Assembly (NCBI GenBank): GCA_015057025.1
Contig: SVFD01000002.1
Coordinates: forward strand, 124,001-188,000
DNA length: 64,000 nucleotides
Direction of reading: 5' to 3'
Source of the DNA: Lachnospiraceae bacterium
GTDB taxonomy: Bacteria; Bacillota; Clostridia; Lachnospirales; Lachnospiraceae
The position numbers and the translations under genes are program-made. Shown here one piece after another: positions 32,479 to 43,000 of this stretch (positions within the stretch are counted from its first letter, which is position 1; each line of letters opens with the position of its first letter). Under the pieces are notes generated by a model, which saw nothing but the letters and a program-made list of their open reading frames with translations, ran no database searches and had not been told where the DNA came from.

Positions 32479-34167
32479 TTATTGTAAATTTCTGTGTAAG
32501 AGCTTATGCTCCTTACCGTTAATTACTTCTTCAAACACATGTCCGATAACAGGGTTATCTGAAGCAAAACGAATCTGAGATTCACGGTCTACGGAATAAA
32601 TTCCCTTAGCGCGGGCTTTCTTTGTTCTGGGACCAACGGGAAGGGGTTGACCGCCACCTACGATACATCCGCGTTTACAAGCCATAACTTCAACAAAGTC
32701 ATACTGAACTTCGCCTGCCTTAATACTTCCCAGAAGTTTTCCTGCATTGGCAAGTCCATGAACAACCGCAATTTTCACTTCTCTTTCGCCGAGCATGATG
32801 CTGGTTTCTTTAATATCATCATTACCGCGAACACCGGAATATTCAATCTGTGAAAGTGCTTTATAACCTTTGTCTGAAGAAAGATGTCTTAAAACAGCTT
32901 CTGTCACACCACCGGTTACGCCAAAAATTGCTGCTGCTCCGGAAGCCATACCGAAAGGCATATCCAAAGCTTCACTGTCGATTTCATCAAACTTAATACC
33001 TGCCTGACGAATCATACGAATCAACTCAACAGATGTAATAACACGGTCTGTATCCTGTCTTCCGTCGGTAAAGTTATCCGGACGAAGGATTTCGCCCTTC
33101 TTAGCAGTACAAGGCATTACAGAAACAACAAAAGTCTTCTTGCCTTCTTCTTCGTCAGCTTTCGCAAAGTAATCCTTGATTACTGCCGAAAACATACCCT
33201 GAGGCGAACGACAGGTTGATATATTGCCTGCAAATTCAGGATACTTGGTTTCGCAGTATTTTACCCAACCGGGACAACAGGAAGTAAACAAGGGAAGATT
33301 TTCATTTTTTTCAAGTCTTTCAGCTAATTCCTTGGACTCTTCCATAATTGTTAAATCTGCACCAAAATTGGTATCATAAATCTTATCAAAGCCCATAAGA
33401 CGCATTGCAGCTACAATTTTACCCATGGTATTGGTTCCTTTCGGAAAACCAAACTGATCGCCGATGGCAACACGTACTGCCGGTGCAATCTGAGCTACTA
33501 CTCTTACATTAGGGTCCATAATCGCATCCCATACATCTGTCACATTGGTTCGGATAGAAATTGCACCGGTAGGACAAACTACACGACACTGTCCGCAACC
33601 AACACATTCTGTTTCGTTCAAAGGCTTATCAAAAGCAGGCTGTACCTGCATGTTAGAGCCTCGATGTGCAAAATCTAGTGCACCAACACCCTGAATTTCC
33701 GCACAGGTTCTTACACAGTCACCGCAGAGAATACATTTATTGGGATCTCTTACGATAGAAGGTGAACTGATATCAATAGGTACCTGCTTACGGTTGTTCA
33801 AGAAACGTACCGCATGAATACCTACCTTAAAAGCAATCTTTTGTAATTCGCAGGAACCGTTTTTGGTACAGGTTGTACAGTCACGGCAGTGTGATGCTAA
33901 TAAAAGTTCAACGATTAATTTTCTGTATTTTTGTATTTTTCTGGTATTGGTTCTGATAACCATACCCGGTCTTGGCTGTTCAGAGCAGGAAGCAAGAATT
34001 CTGCCACGCTCATCTTCTACCATACACATACGGCAGGCACCGTAAACCGATAATTCTGAATGATAACAAAATGTAGGCAAATCAATACCGGCCTTACGAA
34101 TCAGGGCTAAAATATTTTTCTCCCCTTCAATAGGCACGCTTTTGCCATCTATTGTAATATAATCCAT
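32479..34167 (-). CDS. hydA: [FeFe] hydrogenase catalytic subunit HydA
   Basis: A 562-residue NADH-dependent group A [FeFe] hydrogenase. In order: a [2Fe-2S] ferredoxin domain (ACRMCMVE), a His-ligated cluster (HCRDCTTC), two [4Fe-4S] clusters (CILCGDCVRTC, CVGCGQCRVVC), and the H-cluster domain with TSCCPGW, MPCTAKK and EVMACKRGC-IVGGGQP. The last motif fits ExMxCxxGC, with K-R in place of the common P-G. With HydB and HydC it couples NADH and ferredoxin to hydrogen by electron bifurcation. The maturation genes hydEFG are not in the window. Confidence 0.96.
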   Translation of the reverse strand: MDYITIDGKSVPIEGEKNILALIRKAGIDLPTFCYHSELSVYGACRMCMVEDERGRILASCSEQPRPGMVIRTNTRKIQKYRKLIVELLLASHCRDCTTCTKNGSCELQKIAFKVGIHAVRFLNNRKQVPIDISSPSIVRDPNKCILCGDCVRTCAEIQGVGALDFAHRGSNMQVQPAFDKPLNETECVGCGQCRVVCPTGAISIRTNVTDVWDAIMDPNVRVVAQIAPAVRVAIGDQFGFPKGTNTMGKIVAAMRLMGFDKIYDTNFGADLTIMEESKELAERLEKNENLPLFTSCCPGWVKYCETKYPEFAGNISTCRSPQGMFSAVIKDYFAKADEEEGKKTFVVSVMPCTAKKGEILRPDNFTDGRQDTDRVITSVELIRMIRQAGIKFDEIDSEALDMPFGMASGAAAIFGVTGGVTEAVLRHLSSDKGYKALSQIEYSGVRGNDDIKETSIMLGEREVKIAVVHGLANAGKLLGSIKAGEVQYDFVEVMACKRGCIVGGGQPLPVGPRTKKARAKGIYSVDRESQIRFASDNPVIGHVFEEVINGKEHKLLHRNLQ

Positions 34168-34182
34168 TTCCTATGTACCCCC

Positions 34183-36090
34183 CTACTCAATCGTAATTGC
34201 ACCGAACGGGCAGGCACTTTCACAAGCACCGCATTTAATACACTTCGCACCGTCAATGGTATAAGGATTTTTGATAACGCCTGAAATTGCGCCAACGGGA
34301 CAATTTCTTGCACATTTTGAGCAACCCTTACATTTTTCAGGGTCAATCACGTAGGTCTTTAATGCCTGACAATTGCCTGTACGACATTTTTTATCTACTA
34401 CATGTTCCACGTACTCATCACGGAATAATCTTAAAGTACTAAGCACCGGCAACGCCGCACTTTTACCAAGACCGCAAAGCGCGGTATCCGTAATGGCTTC
34501 TCCCAGTTCTTTTAAAATATCAAGTTGTTCTAAGGTGCCTCGACCTGCTACAATGTCTTCTAAGATTTCCAGCATACGCTTGGTACCTTCACGACAAGGA
34601 ATGCATTTGCCACAGCTTTCGTTTTGTGTAAAATTCATAAAGAATCTTGCAACTTCTACCATACAGGTGTCCTCGTCCATGATTACAAGACCACCGGAAC
34701 CAATCATTGCCCCCATTTTCTTTAATGAATCAAAATCCAAAGCCACATCCAAGTGATCACCAATCAGACATCCGCCGGAAGGTCCTCCAATCTGAACTGC
34801 CTTAAATGCTTTATCATTCTTAATGCCGCCACCGATTTCGTAAACAATTTCACGAAGTGTGGTTCCCATGGGAACTTCGATAAGACCTGTATTGTTGATA
34901 CTACCGGTTACCGCAAATGCTTTCGTTCCCGGACTTCCTTCCGTACCGATACTCTTAAACCATTCCGCTCCGTTGGTAATAATCATAGGTACATTAGCAT
35001 AGGTTTCAACGTTATTTAATACGGTAGGCTTACCAAACAAGCCCTGCTCTACAGTACGAGGAGGCTTGGTTCTGGGCATACCTCTTTCACCTTCAATAGA
35101 AGCTGTTAACGCACTACCTTCACCACAAACGAACGCTCCTGCACCACGGTTAATATGTAATTTAAAACTAAATTCTGTCCCGAGAATGTTATCGCCTAAT
35201 AAGCCTGCTTCTTCTGCCTGCTCAATTGCAATTTTTAATCGACTGATAGCGAGAGGATATTCTGCACGTACATAAATATAACCTTCCTGTGCTCCGGTAG
35301 CATATGCAGCAATCAGCATACCTTCAATCATTTTATGAGGATCACCTTCCATAATGCTTCGGTCCATGAAAGCACCAGGGTCACCTTCATCACCGTTACA
35401 AACCACATAACGGATTGTTTCAGCTTGTCTTGCTACCTGTTTCCACTTATAACCGGTCTGGAATCCACCGCCTCCGCGGCCACGTAAGTTAGATTCCAGG
35501 ATTTCATTAACAACATCTTCCGGTTTCATATCAAACAAAACTTTTTCCAAAGCGGAATAACCGCCAACTGCCAAATACTCACTGATATGTTCAGAATCAA
35601 TATGTCCGCAGTTCTTAAGAACAAGTCTTGTCTGTTTAGCATAAAAAGGAATTTCTTCCTGCGCTTTGTATTTTACACCATCTCTTTCGTACAATAAGCG
35701 TTCTACAGGCTCGCCTTTTAAAATTGTGGTATTAAAAATTTCTTCGCAATCTTCCTCTTTTACCTTAATATAAAGGAAATTAGAAGGCTCGATACGTACT
35801 AAGGGACCCATTTCACAGAAACCATGGCATCCGCTTTTCTTTACATTACCGGCAGTTTCAGTATGTGAAGGACATTCTCCATTGGGACCGTGTGCAACAC
35901 CTGCACCAAATTCAACATCAACATCTAAACCGGCATCTTTTACGAGTTTGCACATTTTATCATAAATTTTTGCAGAACCGCCGGCAAGGCATCCTGTACC
36001 GGCACAGATCAAAATACGGAATTTCTGCTGTTCCAAAGCAACCTTAGCCTGATTGCGGGCATCGATTAAATCCTGTCTGTTTTTTAACAT
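34183..36090 (-). CDS. hydB: Bifurcating hydrogenase NuoF-like subunit HydB
   Basis: A 635-residue flavoprotein. An N-terminal thioredoxin-like [2Fe-2S] domain (CAGTGCLAGG) precedes the NuoF core, with GRGGGGFQTGYKW for FMN/NADH binding and the CGKCIPCREG cluster. The C-terminus adds two [4Fe-4S] motifs (CKGCSKCARNCP, CIKCGACESACP), typical of HydB from bifurcating hydrogenases and absent in respiratory NuoF. Its ATG overlaps the hydC stop by one base. It binds NAD(H) and is where electrons split. Confidence 0.96.
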   Translation of the reverse strand: MLKNRQDLIDARNQAKVALEQQKFRILICAGTGCLAGGSAKIYDKMCKLVKDAGLDVDVEFGAGVAHGPNGECPSHTETAGNVKKSGCHGFCEMGPLVRIEPSNFLYIKVKEEDCEEIFNTTILKGEPVERLLYERDGVKYKAQEEIPFYAKQTRLVLKNCGHIDSEHISEYLAVGGYSALEKVLFDMKPEDVVNEILESNLRGRGGGGFQTGYKWKQVARQAETIRYVVCNGDEGDPGAFMDRSIMEGDPHKMIEGMLIAAYATGAQEGYIYVRAEYPLAISRLKIAIEQAEEAGLLGDNILGTEFSFKLHINRGAGAFVCGEGSALTASIEGERGMPRTKPPRTVEQGLFGKPTVLNNVETYANVPMIITNGAEWFKSIGTEGSPGTKAFAVTGSINNTGLIEVPMGTTLREIVYEIGGGIKNDKAFKAVQIGGPSGGCLIGDHLDVALDFDSLKKMGAMIGSGGLVIMDEDTCMVEVARFFMNFTQNESCGKCIPCREGTKRMLEILEDIVAGRGTLEQLDILKELGEAITDTALCGLGKSAALPVLSTLRLFRDEYVEHVVDKKCRTGNCQALKTYVIDPEKCKGCSKCARNCPVGAISGVIKNPYTIDGAKCIKCGACESACPFGAITIE

Positions 36091-36566
36091 TAATTTTCAC
36101 CTCGCAATTCTTTAATTAAGGCTGTTACCTTTTCAGGTGTCATAGCCGCGTGTACTTCATCATTTACAGTAAGAACCGGTGCAAGACCACAGGCTCCAAG
36201 ACAGGATACGGTTTCTACCGTAAAAAGCATGTCCTCAGTGGTATGCTGTCCTTTCTGTAAATTTAATTCTTTATATAATTGGTCTAAAATTGTTGTAGAC
36301 TTACGAACGTGACAAGCAGTTCCGTCACAAACCTTTATTACATACTTACCTTTCTGTTCAAAAGAAAAGTTCTCGTAAAATGTGGCAACACTGTACGCTT
36401 TTGCTTCTGTAATATGAAGTTTACCTGCAATATATGTAAGTAATTCAGGGGGTAAATAGCGATACTCCGTCTGAACATCCTGAATGATTGGAATTAACCA
36501 TTTGGGTTCTGTGCCATATTTTGCAATAATTTCATCAGCCTTATCATAAAAAGACTTGTCTAACAT
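36090..36566 (-). CDS. hydC: Bifurcating hydrogenase NuoE-like subunit HydC
   Basis: A 158-residue NuoE-like protein with the four [2Fe-2S] cysteines in CDGTACHVRKS and CLGACGLAPV. First gene of hydC-hydB-hydA; the one-base overlap with hydB couples their translation. AGGAGG precedes the start. It forms the soluble cytosolic hydrogenase with the other two subunits. Confidence 0.95.
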   Translation of the reverse strand: MLDKSFYDKADEIIAKYGTEPKWLIPIIQDVQTEYRYLPPELLTYIAGKLHITEAKAYSVATFYENFSFEQKGKYVIKVCDGTACHVRKSTTILDQLYKELNLQKGQHTTEDMLFTVETVSCLGACGLAPVLTVNDEVHAAMTPEKVTALIKELRGEN

Positions 36567-36610
36567 AACCCTTCCTCCTTCATGTAATGTAATAGATACA
36601 TATCTTTTTA

Positions 36611-36619
36611 ATTATATCA
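36611..36619 (-). promoter_or_regulatory. Probable extended -10 of the hydCBA operon
   Basis: TGATATAAT on the minus strand, a full TGnTATAAT, about 45 bases before the hydC ATG. The -35 position (TACGAA) is poor, as is usual with an extended -10. Confidence 0.5.
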
Positions 36620-36690
36620 TTTTTTGGGTTTGATTCGTAGATATTTTTCTGATTATTTTAGTTAAATATATCTTTTTTTTACAAAAGCAA

Positions 36691-36724
36691 GTCTTTTATA
36701 TGGCATATTTTTGATATAAAAGAC
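36691..36724. other. Perfect 11-base inverted repeat upstream of hydCBA
   Basis: GTCTTTTATAT and ATATAAAAGAC flank a 12-base centre, after the end of the upstream gene and about 70 bases before the hydC -10. As RNA it is a weak AT-rich hairpin with no clean T run; as DNA it could be an operator. Confidence 0.55.
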
Positions 36725-36743
36725 ATATTTTTATATTGTAAAA

Positions 36744-37328
36744 TTAAAGAGATAAATTTAATAGCAAACGATACATTGCTTTCTCATTATTTGATGACTC
36801 CAAGTTTTCTTCACATAGTTGGGAAAAACGCTCCAAAAATTTGTTTTCGTCCGAAAAAATCTTAATATTAATACCGGTAATTCCGTTTTTTTTCATATAT
36901 TCTTCCAAATGCATCTTACACTTGTTGCAATCGCATTTTTCCCAAGGTGTATAGGCTATCAAAGAACCTTTTCTAACCAGTGCAGCACATAAAGGGAAAT
37001 TTTTGTCATAGCTTGTAAGATAAAAATCAAACCCTGCAATTAACTCTTCTTTTTTTTCTGCGGTAATTTCCAAAATCTTATTATGAAGTTCATCGCTACA
37101 GCTGAATTTCTCAGCTTTCATAAATAAAATCATGGATACAATCACTTTTGCCACCGGAAGCATTCCTAACACTGCAATTACAGTCAAAATTGTGGCATAT
37201 TCTTTTAACCAAAAAAATCCTGTCAAAAAAATTGCCGAGCAAAATCCTAACATTCCTAAGGCGATTAAACCTTGTTTTACTGCTTGTTTTTTTAGATATC
37301 CGTAACTACCTTTTCCTTTTTCGGTCAT
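36744..37328 (-). CDS. Two-pass membrane protein of unknown function
   Basis: A 194-residue protein with two transmembrane helices (about 17-37 and 42-65) followed by a cytosolic domain of about 125 residues with a cysteine cluster CDCNKC. I do not recognise the family. Its start overlaps the ygiQ end by 23 bases in another frame, and AAGGAC precedes the ATG, so the two are probably co-transcribed. Confidence 0.65.
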   Translation of the reverse strand: MTEKGKGSYGYLKKQAVKQGLIALGMLGFCSAIFLTGFFWLKEYATILTVIAVLGMLPVAKVIVSMILFMKAEKFSCSDELHNKILEITAEKKEELIAGFDFYLTSYDKNFPLCAALVRKGSLIAYTPWEKCDCNKCKMHLEEYMKKNGITGINIKIFSDENKFLERFSQLCEENLESSNNEKAMYRLLLNLSL

Positions 37329-39282
37329 TTAATTTGTCCTTTCCTGATGCCTGCTTCTTTTTCATGATATAATTTGCGTTTTTGCCATTTTTGCTTATTT
37401 TCTGCTTATGTGAAAGATTCTTTTGTGTGTTTGATTTATTATTTGTGTTTTGTAAATCCTTCTTCTCCTTGGCTAATTTCCTGGGACGAATCAGGCATTT
37501 TTCACCAAAACCGATCAGGTCCTGTCGTCCGCATATTTGCAATGCTTCCTTTACCAAGTCGTAATTTTCAGGATTGGAATACTGAATCAGGGCGCGCTGC
37601 AATGCTTTCTCATGAGGATTCTTTGCAACATAAACAGGCTTACCGTCTCTTGGATCGATTTCCGTATAATACATTACTGTTGACATGGTAGAAGGCGTAG
37701 GATAATAATCCTGTACCTGCTCAGGAATATAACCGGTATCACGGATATATTCAGCCAAGGCCACAGCATCCTTTAATGTACTTCCCGGATGAGAACTCAT
37801 AAAATAAGGAACTAAATACTGATTTTTCTTAAATTCCTTATTATATTTCTCATATTTCGCCACAAAACGCTTGTAAACCGCAAACGAAGGCTTGCCCATT
37901 TTATTAAGAACCTGATCCGATACATGTTCAGGCGCCACCTTAAGTTGCCCGCTGATATGATGCTCTACCAATTCTTTTAAGAATGCATCATCTTTATCAG
38001 CCAATAAATAATCAAAACGAACGCCGGAACGTACAAAAACCTTTTTTACCTTCTTTAAACTTCTTAATTTACGTAACAATGCAATATAATCTGAATGGTC
38101 TGCATCCAGATTTTTACATGGTGTGGGAAACAGGCATTTTTTATTCTTACATGCCCCGGTTTTTAACTGATTTTTGCATGCCGGATGTCTGAAATTTGCG
38201 GTAGGACCGCCCACATCATGAATATAACCTTTAAAATCCGGCATGTTAATAATTTGTTCTGCTTCTGAAATTAATGATTCATGACTTCTTGTCTGAACAA
38301 TTCTGCCTTGATGGAATGCAAGAGAACAAAAGTTACAGGAACCAAAGCATCCCCTGTTACTTGTCAATGAAAAACGTACTTCTTCAATGGCCGGAATACC
38401 GCCTAATGCCTTATATGACGGATGAATCGCACGCATATACGGAAGATTATAAACCTCATCCATTTCTTTTTCAGACAAAGGTAAAGCCGGTGGATTTTGA
38501 ATAATATAACAATGTTCTGAGTATTTTTCGATTAAAGTACGCCCGTTTATCGGATCGGTATTTTGTGATTGTATTAAGAAACTATCGCCATATTTCTTTT
38601 TATCTGCAAGCATTTCTTCGTAGGTAGGTAAAAATATTGCTTCTGCAAAGTCATCCTTTAGAACCTTACGTTTATATACCGTTCCGGGAACATATGTTAT
38701 ATCTTTTATATTAATACCTGCATTTAAAGCATCTGCAATCTCTACAATACTCTTTTCGCCCATTCCGTACGAAACCAAATCCGCACCGCTCTCTAAAAGA
38801 ATTGACCTTCTGAAAGAATCCGACCAATAATCATAATGGGCAAGACGGCGCAAAGAAGCTTCAATTCCCCCCACAATTATAGGAATATCCTTGCAATGCT
38901 TCCGAATCATATTGCAATATACAATGACAGCTCTGTCGGGACGTTTGCCGATTTCTCCACCGGGAGTATATGCATCCTTTGTTCTTCTTTTCTTGGATAC
39001 ATAATAATGATTTATCATAGAATCCATGTTTCCGGAAGAAACAAGAAAGGCAAGACGCGGAATCCCTAAAGAAAGAATGGAATCCGCATTACGAAAATCA
39101 GGTTGAGCAATAATTCCTACCGTATAACCGTTATGCTCCAATACACGCCCGATAATAGCCGCACCAAAAGAAGGATGATCGATATACGCATCACCCAGAA
39201 CATACACAAAATCTAATTGTTTGATTCCTTTTGTCTGCAAATCTTCTTTGCAGACCGGAAGAAAACCTTTGTATTTGCTCAT
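37306..39282 (-). CDS. YgiQ family radical-SAM protein
   Basis: A 658-residue protein of the YgiQ/UPF0313 family. The radical-SAM ligands are in [11 protein letters not shown] (CxxxCxxC); the N-terminus has [20 protein letters not shown] and the C-terminal part [11 protein letters not shown], both family hallmarks. The last 60 residues are lysine- and asparagine-rich and look disordered. The reaction is unknown. GGAGCAGT precedes the ATG, and it starts 10 bases after the RsuA-type synthase gene. Confidence 0.94.
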   Translation of the reverse strand: MSKYKGFLPVCKEDLQTKGIKQLDFVYVLGDAYIDHPSFGAAIIGRVLEHNGYTVGIIAQPDFRNADSILSLGIPRLAFLVSSGNMDSMINHYYVSKKRRTKDAYTPGGEIGKRPDRAVIVYCNMIRKHCKDIPIIVGGIEASLRRLAHYDYWSDSFRRSILLESGADLVSYGMGEKSIVEIADALNAGINIKDITYVPGTVYKRKVLKDDFAEAIFLPTYEEMLADKKKYGDSFLIQSQNTDPINGRTLIEKYSEHCYIIQNPPALPLSEKEMDEVYNLPYMRAIHPSYKALGGIPAIEEVRFSLTSNRGCFGSCNFCSLAFHQGRIVQTRSHESLISEAEQIINMPDFKGYIHDVGGPTANFRHPACKNQLKTGACKNKKCLFPTPCKNLDADHSDYIALLRKLRSLKKVKKVFVRSGVRFDYLLADKDDAFLKELVEHHISGQLKVAPEHVSDQVLNKMGKPSFAVYKRFVAKYEKYNKEFKKNQYLVPYFMSSHPGSTLKDAVALAEYIRDTGYIPEQVQDYYPTPSTMSTVMYYTEIDPRDGKPVYVAKNPHEKALQRALIQYSNPENYDLVKEALQICGRQDLIGFGEKCLIRPRKLAKEKKDLQNTNNKSNTQKNLSHKQKISKNGKNANYIMKKKQASGKDKLNDRKRKR

Positions 39283-39292
39283 ACTGCTCCTT

Positions 39293-40012
39293 TTATACCG
39301 GCATTTTTATGCTTCCGCCTTTTAAATCTTTTAATTCTTCAGCCGTTAAGGCTCTGTATTCCCCGGGCTTTAAATTATCGTCTAATTTTAAGCTTCCCAT
39401 ACTAAGTCTTTTTAATGAAACAACCTTATTTCCTACTGCATGCAACATTCGTTTCACCTGATGAAAACGTCCTTCCCGAATAGTTAAATACAGTTCATTC
39501 TCGTGTTGTCCTGCTTTAGCTAATGCAGGAAGTGTTTTTTTATCATCTCCGATATCAACACCCTTACGTAAAGTTTCCAATTGTTCTTCTGTTACTTCGC
39601 TCTCACAGGTTACATAGTAGGTTTTATCTACATGCTTTCTAGGGGATAAAAGATTATGTGATAATTCTCCGTCATTGGTTAAAAGCAATAAGCCGGTAGT
39701 GTCTTTATCTAAGCGCCCTACAGGAAATAAATCCTTTGCATCTTCTTTGGACAAGCAATCCAAAACCGTTTTATCTAAATTATCTTCTGTAGCAGAGACT
39801 ACTCCTGTCGGTTTATTTAACATATAATAGCGATGTTTGCACAAAGAAATACGTTTCCCCTGATAATATATTACATCATTATTTTCATCAATTACCTCAT
39901 CGCTGCTTCTTGCCTTATGGTCATTGATACTAACCTGTCCTTTTTTTATCAGAGCTTTCACCTGACTGCGGCTTCCCACTCCGGCATTGCTTAAAAATTT
40001 ATCAAGTCTCAA
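39293..40012 (-). CDS. rsuA: RsuA-family 16S rRNA pseudouridine synthase
   Basis: A 239-residue protein with an S4 domain ([18 protein letters not shown]) and the RsuA/RluB catalytic motif [20 protein letters not shown]. RsuA modifies U516 of 16S rRNA; the exact target here is inferred. The longest frame starts at GTG 40030, but GGAG lies six bases before the TTG ending at 40012, which gives the family's usual MRLDKFLS start; I chose TTG. Confidence 0.88.
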   Translation of the reverse strand: MRLDKFLSNAGVGSRSQVKALIKKGQVSINDHKARSSDEVIDENNDVIYYQGKRISLCKHRYYMLNKPTGVVSATEDNLDKTVLDCLSKEDAKDLFPVGRLDKDTTGLLLLTNDGELSHNLLSPRKHVDKTYYVTCESEVTEEQLETLRKGVDIGDDKKTLPALAKAGQHENELYLTIREGRFHQVKRMLHAVGNKVVSLKRLSMGSLKLDDNLKPGEYRALTAEELKDLKGGSIKMPV

Positions 40013-40118
40013 TTTTTTCTCCGTTCTCACATAAAATAAAAGTTATAAAACACACAAATTTAGCTTATCGTTCTTTGTATATAAAAATAAACATAAAATA
40101 AAACAAAAATGGTGTAAA

Positions 40119-41057
40119 ATGAAACGTTTTATCCTGACAATATCTATAATAACTTTAATTTTTGAAATTTTAATGTTTCCAAAGGATGCCGCATATTATG
40201 CAACTATCGGTTTAAAGCTTTGGTTTGATACTATGATACCGGCATTATTTCCTTTTATGGTAATATCATCCCTGATTATACGCTTAGATATTGCTCCGTT
40301 AATTATATCTTTTTTACACCCATTCCTTAATCTGCTTTTTAAAACAAATCACTATTGTGAATATGCCATAATGCTGGGATTTTTGTGCGGTTATCCAATG
40401 GGCGCTGTTATAATAAGGGATTTAATGAAAGAAAATAAAATCACAACCATGCAAGCAGAATATTTACTGGCCTTTTGTAATAATATCGGTCCTGTTTTCT
40501 TCTTCTCAATCGTTTTACCAATATTCAGGCCTGAAATTCATATATTTTTATTTATCGGTATGTATATAATACCTTTTTTGTATGGCATAATTTTGCGATA
40601 TACTGTCTATAAAAAAGCTTTTGAAAATACAAAAAAAATAAGAATCCCAAAAGAAAAAGAAAACAAAAGCTTTTCAAGTGCATTTACCGATGCTATAAAT
40701 CAAGCAGTCAGTTCTGTATTGTTTCTGGGTGCCTGCATGATATTTTTTAATATGCTCCGTTTTCTTCCGGTAAAATTTTTTTCGGATAATATTATTTTGC
40801 AAACATTTTTTTGCTGGCTTTTGGAAATAAACGGAGCAATTACAGCTACCGCAAAAATATATTCGGACGGCTTAGCATTTCCGGCGCTTTTTATGATTCC
40901 TCTTATGCAAATCGGAGGATTATCATGTATTATGCAGACAATGGGCATTTTATCAAATTGTGATTGTAATATTCTAAAACATTTTTTACATAAATGCATT
41001 CAGGCACTTTTTTGGCTTTTTCTTATGCTGTCGGTACTTTTTATTTTCCCGGAATAA
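40119..41057 (+). CDS. YlbJ-like nucleoside-recognition (gate) membrane protein
   Basis: A 312-residue protein with about eight membrane helices and two nucleoside-recognition (gate) repeats: LWFDTMIPALFPFMVISSL and LGFLCGYPMGAVIIRDLM early, SVLFLGACMIFFNML later. This is the pattern of YlbJ, a Bacillus sporulation membrane protein, and of SpmA/SpmB. The ribosome binding site is poor. Its last 58 bases overlap the 3' end of the amidase gene on the other strand. Confidence 0.8.
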   Translation: MKRFILTISIITLIFEILMFPKDAAYYATIGLKLWFDTMIPALFPFMVISSLIIRLDIAPLIISFLHPFLNLLFKTNHYCEYAIMLGFLCGYPMGAVIIRDLMKENKITTMQAEYLLAFCNNIGPVFFFSIVLPIFRPEIHIFLFIGMYIIPFLYGIILRYTVYKKAFENTKKIRIPKEKENKSFSSAFTDAINQAVSSVLFLGACMIFFNMLRFLPVKFFSDNIILQTFFCWLLEINGAITATAKIYSDGLAFPALFMIPLMQIGGLSCIMQTMGILSNCDCNILKHFLHKCIQALFWLFLMLSVLFIFPE

Positions 41058-42274
41058 TTATGTAAAATCAGCATAAATAGGGTTAAAATTCCAAGTATTA
41101 CACCAAGTATAATCACGACAAAACTTGCCTGCCTTGCTTCCGGTGACATTTCTTTTATAAATAAACTGATATTGCTGTCTTCCGGATTGGCAACTAAGGT
41201 TAACTCGGGCATGTCTTCCGGAAAGGTTTCATAATGTCCAAACAAAAGCTCATTCAATTTTAAACAATTACTGTCCGTATACAGTCCATATGCATTATAT
41301 GCACGGATAATTAAATCATTATCATTCATACCGTAAGCAAACAAATTTACATCAAAGTCATCCCTGATACCAACTTGTTCACGATTCCTGAATGTTTTTC
41401 CGTTATTGAAGGAATATTCGTAGTATACAACGGAACTTTCATCATCTTTCACTTTAATATTTAAGGTTAATTCAAAATTAGTCCTGTCAAAATAAACAAT
41501 GTCAATAGCTACTTCGGAAGGTGGAGTTGTGTCTGCATCGTAAATATAATCAGGTAATTCTGTGTTATACACTCTATGCCCCGTATAATCAACACCTAAT
41601 TTTTCCGAAGAAAGTCCGTATGACATAGCAACTGCTGTTGCATCAATCCGCCCAAGGCGCTCTAAAGCATCATCTGTTTCATAAAATTTCTCTTCTTCCA
41701 CTCTGTCCAGATAACAATGTTCTACAATAACCGCAGGAATTCCATATTTTGCACTTTCACGAATGACACCATAATAATCCGTCCCTTCGTCATTTAGCCG
41801 AGTAAAACAACCCCTTTTTTCAATGCCGTATTCTTCTAAAAGTTTTAATTCTATATCCGCAAAACGTTGCGCTTCTGTTTTTAATGATTCCTGTGACGAA
41901 ATCCACATTTCGCTTCCGTGTAAATCATGATTTTCTGACATATTAAAATGTAAACTCAAAAAAAGATCCGCTTTTACACTTTCTGCAAATGCAGCTCTTT
42001 CTGCCAATTCCATATCTTCATCTGACGTTCTTGTTACATAAACTACAACGCCTTCATATTTCTCGAGTTCTGCTTTCATTGCTGCTGCAACTTTTAAGGT
42101 GGCTTCTTTTTCGGTTACTCCATTATACTCTGCCCCCATGTTGCTTCCGCCATGCCCCGGATCTATCACAATTACAATGTCTCTCTTTGCCAAAACATCC
42201 ATTTTCATCCCGACAAATACAAACAAAACAATGATAAGCATAATCAATGAATGGATTACATGTTTCTTTGTCAT
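41000..42274 (-). CDS. N-acetylmuramoyl-L-alanine amidase (Amidase_3)
   Basis: A 424-residue cell-wall hydrolase. An N-terminal membrane helix (about 9-27) is followed by an Amidase_3 domain with the zinc ligands in DPGHGG, TEKEATL and LHFN, and the catalytic Glu in IVEHCYLD. Then comes a beta-rich region and a C-terminal transmembrane helix (about 378-405), so it may be anchored at both ends. AGGAAAC precedes the start. It converges on the ylbJ-like gene with a 58-base overlap. Confidence 0.9.
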   Translation of the reverse strand: MTKKHVIHSLIMLIIVLFVFVGMKMDVLAKRDIVIVIDPGHGGSNMGAEYNGVTEKEATLKVAAAMKAELEKYEGVVVYVTRTSDEDMELAERAAFAESVKADLFLSLHFNMSENHDLHGSEMWISSQESLKTEAQRFADIELKLLEEYGIEKRGCFTRLNDEGTDYYGVIRESAKYGIPAVIVEHCYLDRVEEEKFYETDDALERLGRIDATAVAMSYGLSSEKLGVDYTGHRVYNTELPDYIYDADTTPPSEVAIDIVYFDRTNFELTLNIKVKDDESSVVYYEYSFNNGKTFRNREQVGIRDDFDVNLFAYGMNDNDLIIRAYNAYGLYTDSNCLKLNELLFGHYETFPEDMPELTLVANPEDSNISLFIKEMSPEARQASFVVIILGVILGILTLFMLILHNYSGKIKSTDSIRKSQKSA

Positions 42275-42312
42275 CTATATGTTTCCTGTCTTTTAAACTA
42301 CTTTTTATAACC

Positions 42313-42349
42313 TAAAAATACCGGTTCCTGTATAATAGAAACCGGTATT
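42313..42349 (-). terminator. Terminator after the coiled-coil gene
   Basis: AATACCGGTT pairs perfectly with AACCGGTATT over 13 bases and is followed by TTTT on the minus strand. Confidence 0.85.
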
Positions 42350-42359
42350 GTGGTTTATC

Positions 42360-42983
42360 TTAAATCATATCTAAGTTTATTTCTCCGGTAGTTGATTCAA
42401 TCACCTGCATATCTTCTTCTACAGGATTTTCTCCCTCTGCAACAGCAGCCGGCTGTAAATCATCACGATTTGCTTTCACAATTTGATAGTAATGATTTAA
42501 TGAATTCTGTAAATCCTGATATCTTGCATTGTTTGAATCAATTGCAGAGATAAGAATTTTTTCAATATTTGCAAGCACATCATCTGTATATTGAATTGCT
42601 GCATCTCTTACCTGATTAGCCTCTAATGTAGCTTTATCAATAATTTCCTGTGCCTGATATGTAGCGCATGCAACCACCTCATCAGCCTGTGCATATGCCT
42701 GTAACATAATCTGATGTTCACTAAGAAGCTGGTTTGTTTGTGCAGTTGCTTCGTTAATCAATGCTTCGGCTTTGGCTTTGGCATCATTCATGATTGCTTC
42801 TTTGTTGCTGATAATTTTACGCAACTGTTTGATTTCTTCCGGTGTCTGCTTGCGTAAAGCGTCAATATGTGCTTCAATTTCTTCCTTGTCTACAATAATT
42901 TTGGAAGAATCCATAAATTTAGGTTTTGCTTCGTCAATACACTGCTGAAGGTCTTCAATACACTGTTCAATTTTACTTACCAT
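42360..42983 (-). CDS. Coiled-coil protein, V-ATPase subunit H/DivIVA-like
   Basis: A 207-residue, mostly helical protein with long heptad stretches rich in Glu, Lys and Ala between residues 40 and 170. Similar proteins beside coaD in Lachnospiraceae are annotated as ATPase-subunit-like, but no ATPase motif is present; DivIVA-like scaffolding is equally possible. GAAGGAG precedes the ATG. It lies 17 bases after coaD and ends the transcript. Confidence 0.65.
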   Translation of the reverse strand: MVSKIEQCIEDLQQCIDEAKPKFMDSSKIIVDKEEIEAHIDALRKQTPEEIKQLRKIISNKEAIMNDAKAKAEALINEATAQTNQLLSEHQIMLQAYAQADEVVACATYQAQEIIDKATLEANQVRDAAIQYTDDVLANIEKILISAIDSNNARYQDLQNSLNHYYQIVKANRDDLQPAAVAEGENPVEEDMQVIESTTGEINLDMI

Positions 42984-43000
42984 CTTCTTATCTCCTTCTT

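Noticed and set aside
36691-36724. Inverted repeat as a Rex operator
   Set aside because: It does not contain TTGTTAA-type half-sites.
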